Of a DNA stretch of 64,000 bases, positions 36,586 through 45,326 are shown piece by piece. Made by a program: the position numbers and the translations under genes. The DNA is from Chloroflexota bacterium (lineage in GTDB: Bacteria > Chloroflexota > Anaerolineae > B4-G1), in assembly GCA_024232355.1 (NCBI GenBank), contig JAAEPW010000906.1:5644-69643 (forward strand), read 5' to 3'. How positions within the stretch are numbered: the stretch's first letter is position 1; every line of letters starts with the position of its first letter. The notes under the pieces were generated by a model that was given only the letters and a program-made list of their open reading frames with translations, made no database searches and was not told the DNA's origin.

Positions 36586-38268
36586 ATGGAACTATACAAC
36601 ATCGCCCAATCGCTGACCGATATGGCCGCTCGCGCGCCTTTTCGTCCCGCCGTTATCTTTCCTGCCGGGCGCGACGACCAGGGGCGGGCCAAGTTTGTGC
36701 AGTTTAGCTTTCAGCAGCTCAATCAGGAATGCGATCGTTACGCGCATGGCCTGACCGAGCACGGTATTCGCCAGGGCGACCGGACGCTGGTGATGATTCG
36801 ACCGGGCGTCGAACTCATCGCCGTCGCTTTTGCGCTGCTCAAAATGGGGGCGGTGCCGGTGATGATCGATCCCGGTATGGGCCAAAAGCCATTCCGCCAA
36901 TGCGTGGCCGAGACCGAGCCGGTGGCCTTTATCGGCATTCCGCCTGCCCACGTGTTGCGCGTGCTGTTCCCCAAACCGTTCCAGACCGTCAAACACGTCG
37001 TGACGGTGGGAAAGCGCTGGTTCTGGGGTGGGGCGACGCTCGATCAAGTGCGGTCCGAGCAGCGCGATCCTTTTCCCGTCGCGCCGACGACGACTGAGAG
37101 CGAGAGCGCGATTGCGTTTACCTCGGGCAGCACCGGCATCCCCAAGGGTGTCGTCTATCTGCAAGGCATGTTTCGCGCACAGATCGAGTTGTTGCAAAAA
37201 GAGTTTCGTATCGCCGAGGGCGAAGTAGACCTGCCCGGATTGTACATCTTTGCACTGTTCAACCCCGCGCTGGGTGTGACGACCGTTTTCCCCGATATGG
37301 ACCCAACCAAACCTGCCCAGGTCAACCCTGCGTACTTGGTTGAGGCAATCCAGACCCACGGTGTGACCAACAGTTTTGGCTCGCCCGCTATCTGGAAGCG
37401 AGTGGGCCAATACTGTTTGGAGAACAACATCCAGCTGCCGTCCATCAAGCGTATCCTGATGGCCAGCGCGCCCGTGCCGCCGTCGCTGGTGGCAGACTTT
37501 GAGGAGCACATTCTCGACGGCGGGGAGGTGAACACTCCCTTTGGCGCGTCGGAATCGGTGCCTATCACAATGATGAGCGGAAGCGAGATTGTCGCCGAGA
37601 CCGCTGCGTTGAGCGATCAAGGTTGGGGAATGTGCGTGGGGCGTGAGATCAGAGGGCACACCATCCGCATTATCCGCGTCACGGACGAGCCTATCGCCGA
37701 GTGGAGTGATGGGTTGATGCTGCCTCAGGGTGAGATCGGCGAGATCGTGGTCAAGGGACCGGTGGTGACGCGCGTCTACCTGAATCGCCCCCAACAGACC
37801 GCGTCGGCCAAGATTCGGGACGTCGATGGCGTCTGGCACCGTATGGGCGATTTGGGTTATCTCGACGAGAAAGGCCGGCTTTGGTTTTGCGGGCGCAAGG
37901 CGCATCGGATTGAAACATCGCAGGGGCTGATGCTGCCCGTGCCGTGCGAGGCGATCTTTAACCATCACCCCGACGTGATTCGCACGGCGTTGGTTGGCGT
38001 GGGAGAGCGGGGACAAGAACGCCCCATGTTGATCGTTGAGCCACACCCGAACAAGAAACCAAGCACCAAAGCGGCCCGCGCCAAGTTCATTGCCGAGCTT
38101 TTGGCTCTGGGCGCGGCGCACGAACAGACGCGATTGGTTCAGGATATATTGTTTTCTCCTGTATCGTTCCCGGTAGACGTGCGCCACAATGCCAAGATTC
38201 AACGTGAAAAGCTGGCTGTGTGGGCCGAGACCCAATTGTCGCCGTCGCAGAAAGACAAAGCGATATGA
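36586..38268 (+). CDS. oleC: OleC-type beta-lactone synthetase (AMP-dependent ligase family)
   Basis: This 560-residue adenylating enzyme has A3 motif AFTSGSTGIPKGVVY, A5-like NTPFGASESVPIT, A7 WHRMGDLGYLDEKGRLWFCGRKAHRIET and C-terminal DVRHNAKIQREKLAVWA. The long OleC-specific stretch LPGLYIFALFNPALGVTTVFPDMDPTKPAQVNP (33 residues; 37229-37327) distinguishes it from fatty-acyl-CoA ligases. OleC turns 2-alkyl-3-hydroxyalkanoates into beta-lactones. ATG 36586 is 2 bp after the oleB stop with GGAG overlapping it. It is separate from oleB, not fused as in some actinobacteria. Confidence 0.88.
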   Translation: MELYNIAQSLTDMAARAPFRPAVIFPAGRDDQGRAKFVQFSFQQLNQECDRYAHGLTEHGIRQGDRTLVMIRPGVELIAVAFALLKMGAVPVMIDPGMGQKPFRQCVAETEPVAFIGIPPAHVLRVLFPKPFQTVKHVVTVGKRWFWGGATLDQVRSEQRDPFPVAPTTTESESAIAFTSGSTGIPKGVVYLQGMFRAQIELLQKEFRIAEGEVDLPGLYIFALFNPALGVTTVFPDMDPTKPAQVNPAYLVEAIQTHGVTNSFGSPAIWKRVGQYCLENNIQLPSIKRILMASAPVPPSLVADFEEHILDGGEVNTPFGASESVPITMMSGSEIVAETAALSDQGWGMCVGREIRGHTIRIIRVTDEPIAEWSDGLMLPQGEIGEIVVKGPVVTRVYLNRPQQTASAKIRDVDGVWHRMGDLGYLDEKGRLWFCGRKAHRIETSQGLMLPVPCEAIFNHHPDVIRTALVGVGERGQERPMLIVEPHPNKKPSTKAARAKFIAELLALGAAHEQTRLVQDILFSPVSFPVDVRHNAKIQREKLAVWAETQLSPSQKDKAI

Positions 38269-39458
38269 ATCAATCTCGCACAGTGCCCGGACAAAGTACC
38301 GGTGATCGTCACTTGATGATCGCGCTGTACGGCGCAGCTGTCTTTTTGTACTGGATGTCCCTGTACCTGTACGTGCCCACATTGCCCACCTATGCCGAGA
38401 GCAAAAGTGATAGCCTGGCACTGGTGGGTGTCGTGTTGGCCCAATATGGCTTGTGGCAGGGCATCATCCGCTTGCCGTTGGGCATTGCGGCCGACTGGTT
38501 GGGTTGGCGCAAGCCATTTATCGTCGTGGGCCTGGTCTTGTGCGGGGTGGGTGCACTGACTATGGGGACGGCGCACGGCGTGAACGGTTTGATCGTCGGA
38601 CGCGCCATCACTGGGCTGGCAGCCGGCACCTGGGTGCCATTGATTGCCGTATTCAGTGGATTGTTTCTGCCCCACGAGGTGGTCAGAGCGACCGCAATGC
38701 TCTCGATGGTCGGTTCAATCGGACGGGTGATGGCTACAGGGTCCACGGGTTCGTTGAATGAATGGGGCGGATACTCCCTGGCCTTTTTCCTGGCCGCGGT
38801 TGTTGCGACGTTGGCAATTCTTGTTGTGCTATCTGCCCGAGAGAATCGTCACCCGCCACGACGTCCGACTGTTGCGGGTATTGGCCGGTTGATCTCTCGG
38901 CAGGATGTATTGTTGCCCGCGCTGCTGGCTGCCGTCAGCCAGTACGCTAATTGGACCGCCACTTTTGGCTTTGTGCCGATTTTGGCTCAGCGCCTGGGAG
39001 CAACAGGCGTTACACAGAGCGCGTTGATGAGTATGCACATTGGCGTCGTTATATTGGGAAACTTTGTGACGACGTTCATCGTGGGTCGCGTCGGCGCTCG
39101 ACGGCTGGTATACGCGAGTTTTGTGCTGTTGTCTATGGGGATTGGAGGGATGGCGTTTGTTCCTTCATTGCCGTTTCTTTTTGCCTTTCAATTCTGTATC
39201 GGGATGTCTCAGGGCTTTAGCTATCCAGTGTTGATGGGGATGAGCATCGAGCACGTGGCAGACGCCAACCGCGCCACAGCGATGGGGCTGCACCAGGCCG
39301 TGTACTCGATCGGCATGTTCACCGGCCCGTGGTTGAGCGGCATTCTGGCCGACGTGATGGGTATTCAGCCGATGTTTGGTGTGACCGCATTCGTGTGCCT
39401 GGGATTGGGTCTGTTCGTTACTCGCGGACTTGGACAAACAAGCAGAGGAAGAGAATGA
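38265..39458 (+). CDS. MFS transporter
   Basis: This protein of 397 residues has about 12 membrane helices. The MFS motif after TM2 reads LPLGIAADWLGWRKP, and TM5 has a PGP-free GSIGRVMATGSTG segment. Its ATG overlaps the oleC stop by 4 bp (ATGA), so it is translationally coupled to the lipid genes. Export of an ole-pathway product or import of a precursor is an inference; the family also covers drug and sugar transport. Confidence 0.9.
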   Translation: MNQSRTVPGQSTGDRHLMIALYGAAVFLYWMSLYLYVPTLPTYAESKSDSLALVGVVLAQYGLWQGIIRLPLGIAADWLGWRKPFIVVGLVLCGVGALTMGTAHGVNGLIVGRAITGLAAGTWVPLIAVFSGLFLPHEVVRATAMLSMVGSIGRVMATGSTGSLNEWGGYSLAFFLAAVVATLAILVVLSARENRHPPRRPTVAGIGRLISRQDVLLPALLAAVSQYANWTATFGFVPILAQRLGATGVTQSALMSMHIGVVILGNFVTTFIVGRVGARRLVYASFVLLSMGIGGMAFVPSLPFLFAFQFCIGMSQGFSYPVLMGMSIEHVADANRATAMGLHQAVYSIGMFTGPWLSGILADVMGIQPMFGVTAFVCLGLGLFVTRGLGQTSRGRE

Positions 39459-39817
39459 AACCCAAAATTGACAAAACAGAGTTTGGTTGGATCTTGATTG
39501 AGGATAACAAGTTCGAGCACGATGTGATCATCCGGTTGGGCGGAGAGGTCAAGAAACGGAAAAAGAAACTGTCCCAGGCGATTTATGGCACGTCGCACAC
39601 CATTTCTCTGGACGAAGCCAAACACGTCTATGAGGAAGGGGCGGAACAACTCGTCATCGGTGCGGGGCAGTTTGGGTTGGTGGAGCTTTCGGATGAGGCG
39701 GCTGACTATTTTGAGCACCATGGATGCCGGGTGGTGCTGCATCCCACATCTCAAGCGATCCAAGCCTGGAACGAGGCTGAGGGTGACGTGATCGCTTTGT
39801 TCCACGTCACGTGTTGA
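39455..39817 (+). CDS. Mth938-domain protein
   Basis: This 120-residue protein matches the Mth938-like fold: NKFEHDVIIRLGGEV, LDEAKHVYEEGAEQLVIGAGQFG and CRVVLHPTSQAIQAWNEAEGDVIALFHVTC. The fold is found alone or fused to other domains (human AAMDC); biochemical function is unknown. The ATG overlaps the MFS stop by 4 bp, making it the fourth coupled gene of the oleB operon. Confidence 0.85.
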   Translation: MKPKIDKTEFGWILIEDNKFEHDVIIRLGGEVKKRKKKLSQAIYGTSHTISLDEAKHVYEEGAEQLVIGAGQFGLVELSDEAADYFEHHGCRVVLHPTSQAIQAWNEAEGDVIALFHVTC

Positions 39818-39838
39818 ATCACCCAAGGAGTGCGAAAA

Positions 39839-41221
39839 ATGCCCAAACAGCGCGTGAGAATTCTCCTGCTAGTCTTTTCTGTTTTGTTGCTAGCTTGCAA
39901 TGCAACTGAACTATCGCCGACTGTTCTTTCTGACGAAAGCGCGGTAGAGACCCGCGTGGCGCAGGACGTAGCCGCCACCGTCGCTGCGTTGCCCACCGAC
40001 ACAGTCCCGGCCGCACAGCCGACGTTCACACCCAAAGCTCCATCCACCGATACTCCCTTACCTCCTTCACCTACCGATGCACCCACAAAGGTTCCCCCGA
40101 CGCCTGTGCCAATCTCTGACGCCTACGTCGTTAAAGAGGAACGATTGATCGGCACCTACACCGTTCAGTTGTGGCGCAACACTGCCGATGATGCCTGGGG
40201 CTATGATAACATTGTCACTATCTCGGCTGACGATCAAATACTGGCGCAGATCGAAATGGTTTGGGGATTCGGGGCGCTCACCGGAGACGATATCACCGGT
40301 GAAGGCAATCCCGACGTGATTATCGAGACATTCACCGGTGGGGCGCACTGTTGCTTTTCCACCATTGTCTACGACCTTGGCTCCACGTTGACTCAAGTGC
40401 TCAAAACCCGCGAGTCGAACTGTGGTGGGGGGTTTGAGGATCTGGATGGTGACGCGATCCTCGAGTTTGTCACCTGTGATGATCTGTTTGCTTACGTTTA
40501 TTGTCCCTATGCGGCTTCACCGACGGTGCAGGCTGTTCTGCAATACGATCCGGCCCAGGGGTATGTCCCGGTCAGCTCGTCTTTTCCGCACCTGTATACG
40601 GAAGCGATTGCCCAACATACTGAGATGGCTCGGAATGCTGTGCCGGAGGAACTAGGTGAGTGGGATCAGACGACAAAATGTGCGGTTCTGCCATTGATCC
40701 TGGACTATTTGTATTCTGGTCAAACCGATCAAGCCTGGACAAAGCTCAACGAACTGTATCACCATTCTGACACCTTGTTGTTCTGGGCAGAGGTTATGCA
40801 AGCTGCGTCCGCGAGTTCTCTCTACACCACCGTTGGCTCGTCGCCCGATGTGCCACTGCCATCTTATTACATGCTGCAAATGCTCACCAACTGCGGCCCT
40901 GATTGGCGATACGTCGGGCTGCTGGAGGAGGGAGCACCGGATTGTGATCCGGACACGTTGCGTCGGGACATCTACTGGCTCGAGCCTCGCCTGCGCGAGA
41001 TCGATCTGGTGAAACAGGGCGAGAGGCTGGAACTAGTCCCAGAGGGCTGCACGACCAATTGTCGTCTGGACGTGATCCGCTATTCCGACGAGGCGCGGGT
41101 CGGCTCGATCCGCCTAGATACATCGATGGGTTTCCCCGGCGAGGTGTACCGCGCAAACGGCGTCGAGAGCGCCCGCTGGCGTCTGCGCGGCGATCTGACC
41201 TGGGAACAGGTATTGCACTGA
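39839..41221 (+). CDS. Lipoprotein of unknown function
   Basis: This 460-residue protein has a signal peptide with lipobox VLLLACN, a Pro/Thr/Ser-rich linker (about residues 60-95) and a globular domain containing ADDAWGYDNIVTISADDQ, GGAHCCFSTIVYDLG and DLDGDAILEF, an FG-GAP-like Asp-rich segment. There is no catalytic motif. ATG 39839 is chosen because AAGGAG at 39825-39830 overlaps the alternative GTG 39830. Similar linkers on the lipoproteins at 9587 and 10632 suggest a common export and display route. Confidence 0.75.
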   Translation: MPKQRVRILLLVFSVLLLACNATELSPTVLSDESAVETRVAQDVAATVAALPTDTVPAAQPTFTPKAPSTDTPLPPSPTDAPTKVPPTPVPISDAYVVKEERLIGTYTVQLWRNTADDAWGYDNIVTISADDQILAQIEMVWGFGALTGDDITGEGNPDVIIETFTGGAHCCFSTIVYDLGSTLTQVLKTRESNCGGGFEDLDGDAILEFVTCDDLFAYVYCPYAASPTVQAVLQYDPAQGYVPVSSSFPHLYTEAIAQHTEMARNAVPEELGEWDQTTKCAVLPLILDYLYSGQTDQAWTKLNELYHHSDTLLFWAEVMQAASASSLYTTVGSSPDVPLPSYYMLQMLTNCGPDWRYVGLLEEGAPDCDPDTLRRDIYWLEPRLREIDLVKQGERLELVPEGCTTNCRLDVIRYSDEARVGSIRLDTSMGFPGEVYRANGVESARWRLRGDLTWEQVLH

Positions 41222-41319
41222 TGGTCGATTGCCCGGATTGCTCATAAGGGATCTCTGACTCCGCTCTTTTCAGTGTTTCGTTAGCTGCACGGCACGTCCG
41301 CTGTATCTCACTTTTTAAC

Positions 41320-41348
41320 TTGCACGACGAGACAGGATGGGGTACAAT
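41320..41348 (+). promoter_or_regulatory. Promoter of the Trm112-like gene cluster
   Basis: TTGCAC (41320-41325) and TACAAT (41343-41348) are 17 bp apart. The spacer ends in AGGATGGGG, also seen in the promoter at 54993. Confidence 0.65.
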
Positions 41349-41434
41349 CTTGCTATGTATTGAGCAAGACCAAACGAGCAGTCAAGACCAACAGTACTGC
41401 TGTGCAAGCAAATTTTTCTGAGGAGACCAAGATT

Positions 41435-41680
41435 ATGGTGGCTACAGATCTGCTGGAAATTCTGCGCTGTCCTTATTGCGTTAGTGGCGAGACTCGCAAG
41501 CCCGGCGATGACCCGGGTCAATTAGCGTTGATCAACGACTGCTGGCTCGTGTGCCAGGAATCTGATTGTGACCGCAAGTACCCCATTCGCGATGACATCC
41601 CGGTGATGCTCATCGAAGAGGGTGACAAGTGGATTGGCGTAAAAGTTGACGACCTGTCGGTCCCCCCATCGGCGGAATAG
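41435..41680 (+). CDS. Trm112-like zinc-ribbon protein
   Basis: This 81-residue protein has the Trm112/UPF0434 pattern: LLEILRCPYC with CxxC, a second Cys pair in CQESDCDRKYPI and the family ending IRDDIPVMLIEEG. Trm112 proteins activate methyltransferases in eukaryotes and archaea; the bacterial role is less clear. ATG 41435 gives the canonical N-terminus; an upstream in-frame start at 41360 would add 25 residues unlike the family. Confidence 0.82.
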   Translation: MVATDLLEILRCPYCVSGETRKPGDDPGQLALINDCWLVCQESDCDRKYPIRDDIPVMLIEEGDKWIGVKVDDLSVPPSAE

Positions 41681-41683
41681 CTT

Positions 41684-41929
41684 GTGCTCCAGTGGCAAGT
41701 GATTCTGCTGGCAGCGCTGGGTATGCTGTTGTTGGTGGTTGGGTTGGTGATCTTGATCCTGCCCGATTCTTACGAAGGCCCCGAAGTCATCCATCTTGAC
41801 GAGCAGCACGCCGTCCGTGCTCTTGATGCCCTGGCTGGTTTTTTGTTGATCCTGGGGTGTGCCGTGGCCTGGAGCGCCGGTGGTTTGTGGCAGCGCCGGA
41901 TGTATAAAAATAAAGACCGGATTCTGTGA
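41684..41929 (+). CDS. Small two-helix membrane protein
   Basis: This 81-residue protein has two hydrophobic helices (VILLAALGMLLLVVGLVILIL and ALAGFLLILGCAVAWSAGG) joined by an acidic loop (PDSYEGPEVIHLDEQHA). The start is a non-ATG codon 3 bp after the Trm112-like gene. No family is recognised. The next gene begins directly after its stop, so all four genes from 41435 to 42950 are probably one operon. Confidence 0.6.
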   Translation: MLQWQVILLAALGMLLLVVGLVILILPDSYEGPEVIHLDEQHAVRALDALAGFLLILGCAVAWSAGGLWQRRMYKNKDRIL

Positions 41930-42379
41930 GTGGCGCGTATGTTTCCCAAGCAGCCGGGGACCTATGTGTTGATTCTCAAGTTGCCAGAGGATACTGCTGT
42001 TGACGTCGGACGATTGGGACGCTTCCGATTTCCGAGCGGTTGGTATGCTTATGCCGGCAGCGCTCGCGGACCAGGTGGGTTGGCATCTCGAATTTCTCGA
42101 CACCTGCGTACCTCCAAACCCCTACACTGGCACATAGACCATTTGCGAGCCGTTGCCCGACCGGTCGAAATTTGGTATGCGACTGGAACTCGAAAACGCG
42201 AGTGCGTCTGGGCCCAGGCGCTGGCCGACAGCCCTGATGCTTCCATTCTTGTCTCTCATTTTGGTGCTTCCGATTGTGGATGTTTGGCACATCTGATCCA
42301 TTTTACCATACCACCAGATGCGGCAGCTTTTGTTCGTACTGTAGATGAACCTGTGGTGCAGGAGAAACTGAATGTCTGA
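41930..42379 (+). CDS. DUF123/GIY-YIG-type protein
   Basis: This 149-residue protein carries the DUF123 pattern: GTYVLILKLPEDTAVDVGRLG, FPSGWYAYAGSARGPGGLASRISRHLR and LHWHIDHLRAVA, with the terminal ASDCGCLAHLIHF. This is a relative of GIY-YIG nucleases found near endonuclease III or alone. The Y-A-Y-A-G core is present; nuclease activity is not established for the family. The start is GTG 41930, and the stop overlaps the HEAT-repeat gene by 8 bp. Confidence 0.82.
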   Translation: MARMFPKQPGTYVLILKLPEDTAVDVGRLGRFRFPSGWYAYAGSARGPGGLASRISRHLRTSKPLHWHIDHLRAVARPVEIWYATGTRKRECVWAQALADSPDASILVSHFGASDCGCLAHLIHFTIPPDAAAFVRTVDEPVVQEKLNV

Positions 42380-42950
42380 TACATTCAAAACATTTCTGGA
42401 CAGTGTGGTTGCTGGCGACGATATCCGCAGCGAACAAGCCGCCATGATCCTGGGCCGCGAGGGCGACGCAGTACTGTCCCCGCTGCGTGACTTGCTGTCC
42501 GACACCAATCCCGACCGTCGCTGGTGGGCCACTCGTGCTATAGCCGCTATCGGCACCCATGCCGCGTGTGAGCAACTCGTCATGGCCCTGACCGATCCCG
42601 ATCCTGATGTACGCGCTTGTGCCGTGCAGGGTTTGGGCGATCTACAAGCTGAACAAGCCGTGGCGGGCCTGGTACGCTGTCTGGCTGATCCCATTCCTCT
42701 CGTCTCTCGCATCGCTGCCGACAGCCTGGCTCGCATCGGCTTACCCGCTGTACCATCTCTCATCACTGCCTTGCAAGACTCCGAGACTCCTGTCCGAGCC
42801 GGTGCCGCCCGTGCCTTGAGTATCATCCAGCCCGAGGACGCTGTCCCCGCTTTGTGTGCCGCTCTCGATGATCCTAGCGCCATTGTCACCCACTATGCAG
42901 AAATAGCGTTGGAACGAATGGGCGTGGGGCTGATCCTCTTCCATCCCTGA
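42372..42950 (+). CDS. HEAT-repeat (PBS-lyase-type) protein
   Basis: This 192-residue all-helical protein has about five HEAT repeats with the pattern PDPDVRACAVQGLGDL, LADPIPLVSRIAADSLARIG and QDSETPVRAGAARALSII. It is a protein-interaction scaffold, with no catalytic residues. It overlaps the preceding gene by 8 bp and closes the small operon. Confidence 0.85.
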   Translation: MSDTFKTFLDSVVAGDDIRSEQAAMILGREGDAVLSPLRDLLSDTNPDRRWWATRAIAAIGTHAACEQLVMALTDPDPDVRACAVQGLGDLQAEQAVAGLVRCLADPIPLVSRIAADSLARIGLPAVPSLITALQDSETPVRAGAARALSIIQPEDAVPALCAALDDPSAIVTHYAEIALERMGVGLILFHP

Positions 42951-43009
42951 AAAATCAGGCAAAAATTCCGAAACATAATCGCCACAATTACGTAGTATAG
43001 GTTAGTGGG

Positions 43010-43047
43010 AGCAAATATTTGCTTTTAGTAGGTTGTCGGTGTACAAT
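43010..43047 (+). promoter_or_regulatory. Promoter with palindromic operator upstream of nfeD
   Basis: TTGCTT (43019-43024) and TACAAT (43042-43047) are 17 bp apart. A perfect 14-bp palindrome AGCAAATATTTGCT (43010-43023) overlaps the -35, a good place for a repressor. Confidence 0.6.
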
Positions 43048-43076
43048 CACATTAAACACCAGGTAAGGAGGAAACG

Positions 43077-43718
43077 ATGAGCGAGTTTGTTGGGCTAAGT
43101 ACTCTTAACTGTATCTATTTTTTTCTATTTGCTCTAGGGGTAGGATATGCCATTATCACCGCGGTGATGGGGGGACTTTCTCACGTTGACTTGCCAGGTG
43201 TAGATATTGACCTCCCCGGCATTGACCTTCACCCTGGTGAGCCAGACATTCATTTTGAACTTCCCTTTGCCCACGACATCACTCACGATGTGGAGCACCC
43301 CGATGTAGGGCTATCGCCATTAAGCCCGATTACTATTGCCACGTTCATCACCACATTTGGCGGGGTCGGAATGATCGTAAATAGCCTGACTACCTTTGTT
43401 CCTGCCGTGGGATTGCTGATTTCTACCACAAGCGGGCTGGTGCTTTCGGGCACGATGTACCTGATTTATGCTCGAGTACTGATGGCGGTTCAAGGTTCCA
43501 GTGAAATAAGGATGGGGGATTTGACAGGTCTCACGGCCGAGGTGATCGCTCCTATTCCAGAGGGTAACGTGGGTGAAGTTGTGCTCATAGTCCGAGGAGC
43601 GCGGGCGAGGAGTACGGCCCGCGCTGCTGACGGGCAAGCCATTCCTCGTGGCGCAATGGTAGAGATTGTCGAGGAGGCAGGTAATGTAGTGATTGTGCGG
43701 ACAAAACAATACACGTAA
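43077..43718 (+). CDS. nfeD: NfeD-like membrane protein, OB-fold
   Basis: This 213-residue protein has an N-terminal helix, a Pro/Asp/His-rich extracytoplasmic loop (~35-80, with repeats of the type LPGVDIDLPGIDL), helices at about 85-135 and a C-terminal OB-fold (MGDLTGLTAEVIAPIPEGNVGEVVL, then GAMVEIVEEAGNVVIVRT). NfeD1-type proteins partner flotillins (YuaF with YuaG/FloT in Bacillus) in membrane microdomains. The flotillin gene follows 70 bp downstream. Confidence 0.88.
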   Translation: MSEFVGLSTLNCIYFFLFALGVGYAIITAVMGGLSHVDLPGVDIDLPGIDLHPGEPDIHFELPFAHDITHDVEHPDVGLSPLSPITIATFITTFGGVGMIVNSLTTFVPAVGLLISTTSGLVLSGTMYLIYARVLMAVQGSSEIRMGDLTGLTAEVIAPIPEGNVGEVVLIVRGARARSTARAADGQAIPRGAMVEIVEEAGNVVIVRTKQYT

Positions 43719-43788
43719 CCTTCAAGATCAATAAACCAGTGTTCTCGAAAAAACAGTTTTTTGCCAAACAAATAAAGGAGAATAAACA

Positions 43789-45255
43789 ATGCCAGGGTTA
43801 GAAAATATCGGTATGGCCATTATCGCCGTCGCAGGTATCTTGTTCGTATTTTTCGTGGTGCTTGGCTATCTCGCATCCCGTTACAAGAAGGTGGGTCCCA
43901 ACCAAGCGTTGGTGATCTCGGGGCGACAGCACACTATTGTCAATCCGGTTACGCGTAAGAAAGAAAAGGTCGGCTTTCACATCGTCAGGGGTGGTGGCGC
44001 GATCATTTGGCCGGTCGTCGAGCGAGTGGACGTATTGTCGCTAGAGATCATGACGATTGACGTGGAAACACCTGAAGTCTACACCGAAAAGGGCGTGCCG
44101 GTAACGGTAGATGGTGTGGCACAGGTCAAAGTCAAGGGCGACGCAGTCTCTATCCGCACCGCCGCTGAACAATTCCTTTCCAAGAACGCCGCCGAGGTCA
44201 GAAACGTCGCGCACGAGACGTTGGCCGGTCACCTGCGAGCCATCCTCGGCACGATGACGGTGGAGGAAATCTACAAAGACCGGGATGCCTTTGCCCAACG
44301 GGTGCAAGAGGTCTCGGCAGTGGATATGGCCAACATGGGGCTGGACATTGTATCCTTTACCATCAAGAACATCCGCGATGACCAAGGCTACCTGGACGCG
44401 CTAGGACAGGCCCGTACCGCCGAGGTCAAGCGAGACGCCGCCATCGGCCAGGCGCTGGCAGCGCGAGACGCCACCATAAAGTCTGCCGAGGCACGGCAAG
44501 AAGGGGAGACGGCCAAGTACCAGGCCGAAACAAAGATTGCCTCGTCGGAGAAGGACTATTCGGTGCAAAAGGCGGCCTACCAAACAGAAATAAACATAAA
44601 GAAGGCCGAGGCCGAGTTGGCTTATACCATCCAGCAGAACATTGAGAACCAAACGGTCAAGGCCGAGGCCGTCCAGATTGACGTCGTTGAAAAGGAAAAG
44701 CAGATCGAAGTGCAGCAGCAGGAAGCACTACGTAGGGAGAAGGAACTAGAGGCAACGGTACGCAAGCCCGCCGAAGCGGAACAATATCGCATCGAGACGT
44801 TGGCGAATGCCGAGAAATTCCGCAACGAGACGGAGGCCGCCGGCCAGGCAACGGCGACCCGTACTCTGGGTGAGGCGGATGGTGACGCTATTAGGGCGAA
44901 AGGTATGGCCGAGGCGGAGGTGCTCCGGGCAAAGGGCATCGCCGAGGCGCAGGCGATGGAACAAAAGGCCGAAGCGTGGCAGCAGTACAACCAGGCGGCT
45001 ATCATCCAGCAGCTCATTGAGAGCCTGCCCCAAGTGGCGGCAGCTATTTCGGAGCCGCTCTCGCGCACAGAGCGCATCGTGGTCATCAACAGTGGCGGCG
45101 ACAGTGCCGGGGCTTCCAAAGTTACAGCAGACATCACCAACATCATCGCCCAGGTGCCAGAGACGGTCAAAGCGTTGACCGGTGTGGATGTGATTGATGC
45201 GATCAAGAATCTGCCGGCGATGAAAGGAACGAGCGAGGAAGAAGCACAAGCATAA
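43789..45255 (+). CDS. floT: Flotillin-like SPFH/band-7 protein
   Basis: This 488-residue protein has an N-terminal membrane helix (~10-30), a band-7/SPFH domain (about 35-220, with YTEKGVPVTVDGVAQVKV) and a long Glu/Ala-rich coiled coil (~225-400; repeated AEA, EAE, KAE). A hydrophobic C-terminal part follows (QQLIESLPQVAAAISEPLSRTERIVVI). It is a scaffold for membrane microdomains, oligomeric, acting with NfeD. A strong terminator follows. Confidence 0.92.
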   Translation: MPGLENIGMAIIAVAGILFVFFVVLGYLASRYKKVGPNQALVISGRQHTIVNPVTRKKEKVGFHIVRGGGAIIWPVVERVDVLSLEIMTIDVETPEVYTEKGVPVTVDGVAQVKVKGDAVSIRTAAEQFLSKNAAEVRNVAHETLAGHLRAILGTMTVEEIYKDRDAFAQRVQEVSAVDMANMGLDIVSFTIKNIRDDQGYLDALGQARTAEVKRDAAIGQALAARDATIKSAEARQEGETAKYQAETKIASSEKDYSVQKAAYQTEINIKKAEAELAYTIQQNIENQTVKAEAVQIDVVEKEKQIEVQQQEALRREKELEATVRKPAEAEQYRIETLANAEKFRNETEAAGQATATRTLGEADGDAIRAKGMAEAEVLRAKGIAEAQAMEQKAEAWQQYNQAAIIQQLIESLPQVAAAISEPLSRTERIVVINSGGDSAGASKVTADITNIIAQVPETVKALTGVDVIDAIKNLPAMKGTSEEEAQA

Positions 45256-45276
45256 CTTGCAAAGCGCGCAAAGCGT

Positions 45277-45326
45277 AAACGTGAAACGTGATGGCTCGTA
45301 CCGTTACGTTTCACGTTTTATTTTTC
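45277..45326. terminator. Bidirectional terminator between floT and the ROK gene
   Basis: AAACGTGAAACGT (45277-45289) and ACGTTTCACGTTT (45306-45318) form a perfect 13-bp stem, flanked by T-rich sequence to the right. It separates two converging genes. Confidence 0.88.

Noticed and set aside
36592..38421. A 609-codon open frame on the minus strand
   Set aside because: It lies opposite oleC, has a composition typical of antisense to a GC-rich gene (rich in His, Arg, Gln) and no recognisable domain; oleC is clearly the real gene.
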